Below are positions 15,261 through 20,949 of a stretch of DNA of 32,542 nucleotides, piece by piece. A program made the translations under genes and the position numbers. The notes beneath the pieces were generated by a model. That model did not search any database. It had not been told where the DNA came from and was given only the letters and a program-made list of their open reading frames with translations. Numbering within the stretch: the first letter of the stretch is position 1; the number at the start of each line of letters is the position of its first letter. Source of the DNA: Phycisphaerae bacterium (GTDB lineage Bacteria > Planctomycetota > Phycisphaerae > Sedimentisphaerales > Anaerobacaceae); NCBI GenBank assembly GCA_021736645.1, contig JAIPFM010000047.1, forward strand, positions 1 to 32,542, in the 5' to 3' direction.

Positions 15261-15740
15261 TCACCTTTTCTTACGGAAAAATTTTTTCAGTTGGGCCGAG
15301 CAATTTTCCGAAAGAATGCCGGACTCGGTCTCTATTCGATGATTTAATCGGTCGTCCTGGACGATGTTGTATAAGCTTCCGCAGGCACCTGTTTTGGGAT
15401 CGCGGCATGCAAATACCAGACGGTCTATCCTGGCCAGAACCAAGGCGCCTGCACACATGGAGCAGGGTTCCAGTGTAACATACATAGTACACCCAAGCAG
15501 TCGCCAGGACCCCAAAGCAGCAGAGGCCTGGGTTAAGGCAATGATTTCAGCGTGGGCTGTGGGGTCTTGCAGTTGTTCCCGCTGATTATAGGCCCTGGCA
15601 ATCACGCGACCGTTGTGTACGATCACGCAGCCGATCGGCACATCTCCATTTTCTTCTGCCAGATAGGCGGCATCCAGGGCCTGAAGCATGTAATATGAAT
15701 CCAGATCCGTCCTGTTTTGATCAGAAGCCCCGGGAGTCAT
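15261..15740 (-). CDS. tadA: tRNA-specific adenosine deaminase TadA
   Basis: Zinc-dependent deaminase converting A34 to inosine in tRNA-Arg(ACG), 159 residues, the usual size. The catalytic HAE motif is His63-Ala64-Glu65 (TAHAEIIAL), and the zinc-binding PCxxC is Cys93/Cys96 (LEPCSMCAGAL). The proton-shuttle and fold motifs VPIGCVIVHNGRVIA and RIDRLVFACRDPKTGACGS are intact, the last being typical of TadA rather than free-base deaminases. The start ATG has only a weak SD (CAGGGC). It lies 31 nt downstream of the tRNA-Glu gene on the same strand and may share its transcript. Confidence 0.93.
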   Translation of the reverse strand: MTPGASDQNRTDLDSYYMLQALDAAYLAEENGDVPIGCVIVHNGRVIARAYNQREQLQDPTAHAEIIALTQASAALGSWRLLGCTMYVTLEPCSMCAGALVLARIDRLVFACRDPKTGACGSLYNIVQDDRLNHRIETESGILSENCSAQLKKFFRKKR

Positions 15741-15771
15741 AATTATGGATGCCCTGAGAAAAAAAATAAAG

Positions 15772-15844
15772 TACCCCCAAGGGGAGTCGAACCCCTGTCT
15801 CCAGGATGAGAACCTGATATCCTAGGCCACTAGACGATGGGGGC
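15772..15844 (-). tRNA. tRNA-Glu (anticodon CUC)
   Basis: A full 73-nt cloverleaf on the minus strand. The acceptor stem is GCCCCCA pairing with TGGGGGT (G1-U72 wobble) and A73 follows. The T arm is AGGGG-TTCGACT-CCCCT. The anticodon loop is TTCTCAT, giving CUC, closed by CAGG/CCTG. CCA is not encoded. A T-rich run follows directly. Confidence 0.9.
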
Positions 15845-15925
15845 ACTAGTTGTATTAGTGCCAAAGGCCCGGCGATTGGTTTGTGGGCTAACCCTTAGCC
15901 ACCAACCACTGGCCACTTATAAAAA

Positions 15926-15999
15926 TAGCGGCGGGTGGATTCGAACCACCGACCTTAGGCTTATGAATCCCACGCTCTAACCAACTGAGCTACGCCGCC
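15926..15999 (-). tRNA. tRNA-Met (anticodon CAU), elongator type
   Basis: A 74-nt cloverleaf on the minus strand. The acceptor is GGCGGCG with CGCCGCT and a G1-U72 wobble, as in Bacillus elongator tRNA-Met. The D stem is GCTC/GAGC, the anticodon loop TTCATAA (CAU) and the T arm GGTGG-TTCGAAT-CCACC. The base pair closing the anticodon loop is an A31-G39 mismatch. CCA is not encoded. A tRNA-Ile2 (lysidine-modified CAU) identity cannot be fully excluded, but G1-U72 with A73 favours Met. Confidence 0.85.
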
Positions 16000-16124
16000 A
16001 GAAGTCAGCTAAAATAGCAATTATACCAACGGGTTGTCAATGATATTGGCTTTGATTGCTTAAAAAAGCTTGGAATTACGTGTCCACATGTTTTCTTGCG
16101 GAATGACTGTGGTTCCGAGCTTAA

Positions 16125-16235
16125 GACGCTCTAACAAAACCCTGCCGGCTTGCATCTGACCGTTTCGCTCAGCCTCCCCTTAGGGACGGGCGGGCCGCTG
16201 CGACGGTTTTGTTCGAGTGTTTCAATCTAAGGCAG
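16125..16235. repeat. attC-like imperfect palindrome
   Basis: CTCTAACAAAACC near 16130-16142 and GGTTTTGTTCGAG near 16206-16218 form long complementary ends (one mismatch in the CTCTAAC/GTTCGAG part), and the pairing extends weakly outward to CTTA/TAAG. The 60-bp centre is GC-rich with further short pairs. Size, end position of AAC/GTT and imperfect symmetry resemble integron attC sites, but the GTTRRRY core is not exact. No integrase gene is in the window. Confidence 0.35.
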
Positions 16236-16272
16236 AAAGCCAGTATGTCAAAACGCGGTGCCATTGGTGTTG

Positions 16273-16851
16273 TCAACGCGAGATCGAGTTTTTTCGACGC
16301 TTTAATAGGGCCAGACTGCCCAGGCCCAGAAGGCCTATGGTGGTGGGTTCAGGCACAGGTTCACTTGCCACGACCTGATAGGTGACCGATTGACCTCCGC
16401 CCATGCTGCCGCCTGGAGCGGAAAACGGCATGGCAAAGAAATCCGCATAGGAGGGCCTCAAGCCTGATCCACCTCCGCCGCCAGTGCTACCACCATTTCT
16501 TCGAATTTCATCGTCGTCTCCAGGCACAATTGCCATGGGTTCATACACTGCGACGATGGCTTTGGAGTCATTGAGATAGACTATGGTAGTGCTGGCTGTG
16601 GGATCAGTGACATCCCCCAACCAGTAGGCGAATCGGAATCCCTGTTGGGGGATCGCTGTGATCTCAATCTGGGTATTGGGGATGAAACGATGGATCCCAG
16701 TCCCGGGCGTGATTCGCCCTGCGTCTGACGGACTTTGTTCGAGCATGAGTTCCACATCGGGCGCACACCAGGCTGGTGCGCCAAAGAGGAACACGGCTGA
16801 GATACTCAATCGTATCAGCCACATGCTTGTGCAAACATTGTCACGTTTCAT
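16273..16851 (-). CDS. PEP-CTERM protein with InlB-type repeat-like domain
   Basis: Secreted protein of 192 residues. The signal peptide runs to about residue 29 (LSISAVFLFGAPAWCA). Residues about 33-108 resemble a divergent InlB B-repeat (GRITPGTGIHRFIPNTQIEI, then PQQGFRFAYWLGDVTD and SKAIVAVYE). A Gly-rich linker (GGSTGGGGGSG) follows. The C-terminus is a canonical PEP-CTERM tail, VPEPTTIGLLGLGSLALLKRR. Sorting by exosortase is expected, with the enzyme elsewhere in the genome. The ATG has AAAGGG 9 nt upstream. A 7-5-7 palindrome (16934-16952) upstream might be an operator. Function beyond surface localisation is unknown. Confidence 0.85.
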   Translation of the reverse strand: MKRDNVCTSMWLIRLSISAVFLFGAPAWCAPDVELMLEQSPSDAGRITPGTGIHRFIPNTQIEITAIPQQGFRFAYWLGDVTDPTASTTIVYLNDSKAIVAVYEPMAIVPGDDDEIRRNGGSTGGGGGSGLRPSYADFFAMPFSAPGGSMGGGQSVTYQVVASEPVPEPTTIGLLGLGSLALLKRRKNSISR

Positions 16852-17249
16852 GAGTTACTACCCTTTCAACCAACCTGCAGAACTGTCAGGTGCTCAGCCC
16901 TTGTGCCTGTCGAGCCCTGATATGTCCCAAATCGGAACAGAGAACCTGTTCCATTACCAAAAGTCAGTTAGTTTCACAGTCTCGCGGGTACTCACTGCCA
17001 AAATAGACCAATCCGTTGAAGATTCAGCCATCAAAGATGCAGGCTGAGATGTTATCCTTAACCCCCATTTGAACCATGACCATAGCATACTGAAAACCAT
17101 CCTCAGGTTCAATGCCTTGTTCAAGATAAGGGCAGGTTTAGTTATCCGTGTGATAACTTAGGGAAACTGTGGCTCATGGCCTTATTTTTCTGGGACGTCC
17201 GTGTAAAAAATGAGTTTTAGGGGCCATATTTTTTTCAAGGGTTCGGGGC
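16852..17249. other. 398-bp intergenic stretch with short palindromes
   Basis: No gene is supported. GGAACAG (16934-16940) and CTGTTCC (16946-16952) form a perfect 7-bp inverted repeat with a 5-nt spacer, 83 bp upstream of the PEP-CTERM gene and thus a possible operator. GTTATC/GATAAC near 17138-17158, downstream of radC, could be a weak hairpin terminator but lacks a T-run. Confidence 0.4.
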
Positions 17250-17909
17250 TTAGAGCAGGTCATGTTCAGCAAAACTGTAGTATTTGTTCTGGGTAAACAC
17301 CACGTGATCCAGGAGTTCTATCCCCAGAAGATCACCTGCCACTTTAATCCGCTGCGTGACTTCAGTATCCTCTCGACTGGGCTCAACGCGCCCTGATGGG
17401 TGGTTGTGTGCAATGATTATGGCTGAGGCCCGTTCCACAATGGCATCGGAAAACACCTCTCTGGGGTGTACGTGGCTCTGATTGACCAGGCCAATGGTTA
17501 CCACACGGACCTGGATGACCTCATTGGCACCGTTGAGTGAAATGCACAGGAAATGCTCTTGTGTGCGATCTCCGTAGTGTTGGATCAGAGGCAGGGCGTC
17601 GCAGGGCTGAGAGATTTTCAGGCCCTTGGGTTTGATCCTGCGTCTGACGAACTCAAATGCCGACATGATGAGCGTGGCCTTGGCCAGACCGATCCCCTCA
17701 ATGGCCGTGAGATCCTCAATGACCAGGTCCAGACCTCGTTCGTCTACCGCTTTGGCGACTTTTCTGGCGAGCCAGAGCACGTCATGCTGACGTGTGCCCT
17801 TGCCCAGAATGATGGCGAGCAGTGCCTGATCCGACAGGGTTTGTGCACCGCGTTGAAGGAGTTTTTCGCGAGGACGCTCATGTGCCGGCATTTCCCTTAG
17901 GGTTTTCAT
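17250..17909 (-). CDS. radC: RadC/JAB-domain DNA repair-associated protein
   Basis: RadC-family protein with an MPN/JAB1-like metalloprotease fold, 219 residues. The start at 17909 is chosen for AGGAG 5 nt before ATG; an in-frame ATG at 17933 is possible but sits at the edge of the divergent promoter region. An N-terminal UPF0758 helix-hairpin-helix portion (LSDQALLAIILGKGT, then AIEGIGLAKATLI) precedes the JAMM residues His168, His170 and Asp181 (HNHPSGRVEPSREDTEV). The family is historically named for DNA repair, but the molecular role is unsettled. It is transcribed divergently from the C-S lyase gene with overlapping -10 regions. Confidence 0.93.
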   Translation of the reverse strand: MKTLREMPAHERPREKLLQRGAQTLSDQALLAIILGKGTRQHDVLWLARKVAKAVDERGLDLVIEDLTAIEGIGLAKATLIMSAFEFVRRRIKPKGLKISQPCDALPLIQHYGDRTQEHFLCISLNGANEVIQVRVVTIGLVNQSHVHPREVFSDAIVERASAIIIAHNHPSGRVEPSREDTEVTQRIKVAGDLLGIELLDHVVFTQNKYYSFAEHDLL

Positions 17910-17933
17910 GGCCTCTCCTATTTTGAATATCAT

Positions 17934-17962
17934 TTGGATTCAATTCCCGTTGCCCCTATAAT
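17934..17962 (+). promoter_or_regulatory. sigma-70-type promoter for the C-S lyase gene
   Basis: TTGGAT (17934-17939) and a perfect TATAAT (17957-17962) are spaced 17 nt. The expected transcription start near 17969 is downstream of ATG 17966, supporting ATG 18008 as the true start. On the opposite strand TTGTCT and TATAGG spaced 16 nt could serve radC. Confidence 0.6.
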
Positions 17963-18007
17963 GTCATGGATTATCAAGACAATGGCAACCCTAAATTTTG
18001 GTGTGAT

Positions 18008-19144
18008 ATGACGTACAACTTTGAATCGACAGTGGATCGAACTCTCACCAGTTCCCTTAAATGGGACCTTTACAGAGGTCAGGACATCATCCCCATGTGG
18101 GTGGCGGACATGGATTTTAAAGCGCCTCCAGAGGTTTTGGAGGCCCTGCAGCGTCGAATTGAGCATGGTGTGTTGGGGTATACATTGCCCCCGGAGGTAC
18201 TCACTGACGTCCTGGTTGACCGGATGAAACAGTTCTATGGCTGGACAGTTGAGCCTCAATGGATCGTGTGGCTGCCCGGCCTTGTGGTGGGGCTGAATCT
18301 GGCATGCCGCGCTGTGGGCCAGCCCGGGGACGAGGTGCTGGTGATGACGCCCGTGTACCCGCCGTTTTTGTCGGCCCCAGTCTTGTCAGGCAGACAATTA
18401 AAGACCGTGCCTTTGATTCAGGATCAGGGACGTTTTGTGGTCGACGAAGCGGCATTGCGCGCCGCCATGACCGATCGGACCAGACTGCTGATTCTGTGCA
18501 ATCCGCACAATCCTGTGGGACGGGCCTTTGAGAAACAGGAGTTGGATTCGATTGCGAGGATCTGTCTTGAAAGAAACGTGGTCATATGTTCGGATGAGGT
18601 GCATTGTGACCTGATCCTGGATGATATACAGCACACACCCACGGCCTCGCTGAGTTCGGACATTGCCGCGAAAACCATGACATTGATGTCGCCAAGTAAG
18701 ACCTTCAATCTGCCCGGCCTGAACTGCGCCTTTGCCATCATTCCGGATGGTACCCTGCGAAGGCGGTTTGAGGGGGTCAAGGCAGGAATCGTACCCAATG
18801 TGAATGTGTTTGGCTATGACGCTGCGCTGACAGCCTACACCCGGGCAGAGGCCTGGCACCACGAGTTGCTTGAGAGATTGCGTTTCAATCGGGATCTGGT
18901 TGAGCAGGCTGTGGCCCAGGCACCGGGGTTGAGCATGAACCATGTGGAGGCGACCTACCTGGCGTGGATTGACGCACGTGCACTCGACCTGGCCGATCCC
19001 AAGGCCTTCTTTGAGAAAGCCGGTGTGGGTGTATCCAAGGGTGCAGACTTTCATGGGCCGGGCTTCATACGTCTAAATTTTGGCTGCCCAGAGGCCACCT
19101 TGAGGCAGGGGCTCGATCGCATTCAGAAGGCTGTCCAGGCATAA
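18008..19144 (+). CDS. MalY/PatB-family PLP-dependent C-S lyase (cystathionine beta-lyase-like)
   Basis: Pyridoxal-phosphate enzyme of the fold-type I aminotransferase class, MalY/PatB branch, 378 residues, usually cleaving the C-S bond of cystathionine or related thioethers. The N-terminus MTYNFESTVDRTLTSSLKWD is the family signature start, and the promoter position argues against the in-frame ATG at 17966. Key residues are the WVADMDF motif, Tyr117 in TPVYPPF, Asn165/Asn168 in LCNPHNPVG, Asp196 (CSDEVHCDL) and the Schiff-base Lys231 in SPSKTFNLPGL. The C-terminal RLNFGCPEATL motif is intact. The exact substrate cannot be read from sequence. It is convergent with apt. Confidence 0.92.
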   Translation: MTYNFESTVDRTLTSSLKWDLYRGQDIIPMWVADMDFKAPPEVLEALQRRIEHGVLGYTLPPEVLTDVLVDRMKQFYGWTVEPQWIVWLPGLVVGLNLACRAVGQPGDEVLVMTPVYPPFLSAPVLSGRQLKTVPLIQDQGRFVVDEAALRAAMTDRTRLLILCNPHNPVGRAFEKQELDSIARICLERNVVICSDEVHCDLILDDIQHTPTASLSSDIAAKTMTLMSPSKTFNLPGLNCAFAIIPDGTLRRRFEGVKAGIVPNVNVFGYDAALTAYTRAEAWHHELLERLRFNRDLVEQAVAQAPGLSMNHVEATYLAWIDARALDLADPKAFFEKAGVGVSKGADFHGPGFIRLNFGCPEATLRQGLDRIQKAVQA

Positions 19145-19169
19145 GTGAAGTTCTGCACACTTCAAGTTT

Positions 19170-19230
19170 TCAGTTTTCAGATGACGGTTTACAGTGTAAA
19201 GACAGGGCTCTTCTGACGACTGAAAACTGA
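19170..19230. repeat. 11-bp inverted repeat between convergent genes
   Basis: TCAGTTTTCAG (19170-19180) and CTGAAAACTGA (19220-19230) are perfectly complementary and enclose a smaller TTTACAG/TGTAAA hairpin. It could act as a bidirectional terminator or be a degenerate dispersed repeat. Confidence 0.45.
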
Positions 19231-19259
19231 ATACCTTAGGGCTTTCTGCAAAAGTCCTG

Positions 19260-19787
19260 TTAATAGGTGATCACCGTACTGATCTTGTGCTGATCGAGTT
19301 TTGAACGACCATTCAGGGCTTTCAGTTCTATTAAAAAGGAGATGCCGCAAATCGTGCCCCCAACCTTTTCTATCAGGGAGCATGCGGCCCTCATGGTACC
19401 CCCTGTGGCCAGAAGATCATCCACAAGCAGTACGTTGGTTCCCTTTTCTATGGCATCTACATGGACTTCCAGGGTGTCGGTGCCATATTCGAGGTCATAG
19501 GTAAAGGATTCTGTCTTGTAGGGCAGCTTGCCCTTCTTACGAACCGGGATAAATCCAGCCCGGAGGCGTTCAGCCACGGCCGAACCGAAGATAAAGCCTC
19601 TGGCTTCGACAGCAGCCACGTAATCAATCCTCATGTCTCTATAGTCGGAAACCAGGGCTTCAACAGCCGCAAGATATGCGTGGTAATCTGCCAGCAGGGG
19701 CGTGATATCACGAAACAGAATGCCCGGTTTGGGCCAGTCAGGAATGGCTCGAATGTACTGTTCCAGATCTGAAGATTTTACAGCCAT
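19260..19787 (-). CDS. apt: adenine phosphoribosyltransferase
   Basis: Purine-salvage enzyme joining adenine and PRPP to AMP, 175 residues, the usual length. The ATG at 19787 is chosen: it begins MAVKSSDLEQYIRAIPDWPK as in other Apt proteins, and GAGAGAG precedes it; the frame is open upstream to 19904, but that stretch overlaps the end of the sigma gene. Motifs are PGILFRDITPLL (21-32), VEARGFIFGSAVA (60-72), KLPY (87-90) and the PRPP-binding VLLVDDLLATGGT (119-131). It lies downstream of the sigma gene but a strong terminator intervenes immediately before its ribosome-binding site, so it may be regulated by read-through or use an internal promoter. Confidence 0.95.
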   Translation of the reverse strand: MAVKSSDLEQYIRAIPDWPKPGILFRDITPLLADYHAYLAAVEALVSDYRDMRIDYVAAVEARGFIFGSAVAERLRAGFIPVRKKGKLPYKTESFTYDLEYGTDTLEVHVDAIEKGTNVLLVDDLLATGGTMRAACSLIEKVGGTICGISFLIELKALNGRSKLDQHKISTVITY

Positions 19788-19799
19788 ACTTGCTCTCTC

Positions 19800-19843
19800 A
19801 AAAAAAAAGCCACAATAAACCCGAAAAACGAGCATATTGTGGC
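19800..19843 (-). terminator. intrinsic terminator between the sigma factor gene and apt
   Basis: On the minus strand GCCACAATA (19843-19835) pairs perfectly with TATTGTGGC (19817-19809) over a 17-nt loop and is followed by nine T (19808-19800). The T-run ends 12 nt before the apt start codon. It terminates the sigma transcript and could act as an attenuator for apt. Confidence 0.85.
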
Positions 19844-19890
19844 ATGGTTGTTGTGTAAAAGCAAGGGGAATTCCCCTGGGATCATCTGTC

Positions 19891-20715
19891 TTACAGGTTC
19901 TCATTCATGTAGGCACAGAGTTTGGCCAGGGCATCCCTTCGGATCTGACGAATTCGTTCACGCGTGAGATCCATCTTTTCGCCAATTTCTTTGAGGCTCA
20001 TGGGTTTTTGGCCATTCAGTCCATAATGCAGGCGAAGGATGTCAGCTTCTCGGGGATCAATTCGTTTGAGAAGCTGCAAGGCCTTGGCACATTCTTCATC
20101 CCCTGCCATGGTATCTTCCGGGCGGCCAATGTTCTCGTCTTCCAGTGTGGCTTCGAGTGCGGGGCCGTTGTCAGCGTCATCAGACGTCAGACTTTCAGTG
20201 CCGGTGCCCAGAGCATCCACGATGTGAGCGATGTTCTTGGCCTTCTTCCTGGACACCTGCATGGCGTCTGCCATGTCTTTGAGTTCAGGTTTACGACCCA
20301 GTTGCTGTTCAAGCTCAGAGGAGGCTTTTCTCCACTGATTAATCAGGCCCACCATGTAGGTGGGGATGTGGACAGGCTGGACGCATTCGAGCAGGGCACG
20401 CTTGATACTCTGCTTGATCCACCAGGCTGCATAGGTACTGAATCTGGTACCTCGGTCCGGATCAAAATAGTCGACTGCCCTGATCAGGCCGAGATTACCT
20501 TCTTCGATCAGGTCGCCCAGGCCCAGGCCCCGTCCTGTATACTTTTTGGCAATATTGACCACCAATCGCAGGTTACTCCGGACCAATTGTTCTCTGGCCC
20601 GGGGATCATTTTGATCTGCAATCAGATGCCCCAGTTCGCTTTCCTGCTCTGCTGTCAGCAGTGAAGCCTCGTCAATCTCTTTGAGATACTCTTTAATGGT
20701 TACGTCAAAAACGAT
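19891..20715 (-). CDS. RpoD-like sigma-70 factor, apparently starting at an ATC codon
   Basis: Primary-type RNA polymerase sigma factor, 274 residues if started at 20715. Region 1.2 ([20 protein letters not shown]), region 2 ([36 protein letters not shown]), region 3 (about 113-165) and region 4 ([20 protein letters not shown]) are all present; no region 1.1 exists. The frame is open from TAG near 20837 but has no ATG, GTG or TTG before TTG 20586, which would cut into region 2. The best initiation site is ATC 20715-20713, preceded by GGGAGG (20726-20721) with 5-nt spacing and yielding [12 protein letters not shown] sequencing error changing ATG to ATC is the alternative. A strong terminator follows the gene. 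It resembles the short RpoD-like sigmas common in Phycisphaerae. Confidence 0.9.
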   Translation of the reverse strand: MVFDVTIKEYLKEIDEASLLTAEQESELGHLIADQNDPRAREQLVRSNLRLVVNIAKKYTGRGLGLGDLIEEGNLGLIRAVDYFDPDRGTRFSTYAAWWIKQSIKRALLECVQPVHIPTYMVGLINQWRKASSELEQQLGRKPELKDMADAMQVSRKKAKNIAHIVDALGTGTESLTSDDADNGPALEATLEDENIGRPEDTMAGDEECAKALQLLKRIDPREADILRLHYGLNGQKPMSLKEIGEKMDLTRERIRQIRRDALAKLCAYMNENL

Positions 20716-20949
20716 GGTGCCCTCCCGCCTGACGCAGGACTTTTCAGCCCTGGTTATCCAGGCTAAGTTTTCATGACCCTTTATTCTCCAGAGGCACAGT
20801 GTTTTGGATGAGGTGCTGAACCGTGCCGATGACTGCTAGCTCAAATATCGGTTAGTGTTAGGGGGGGCATTAGTTGGAATTACCTGAAAAAGAAAAAACA
20901 GGGTACTATTGATAGGCATGATATTATGAGACTTGAAGCCTGTTTGTGT

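Noticed and set aside
15039..15347. Plus-strand frame of 102 codons starting at GTG in the gap before tadA
   Set aside because: Overlaps the 3' end of tadA, has low-complexity composition and no family resemblance.
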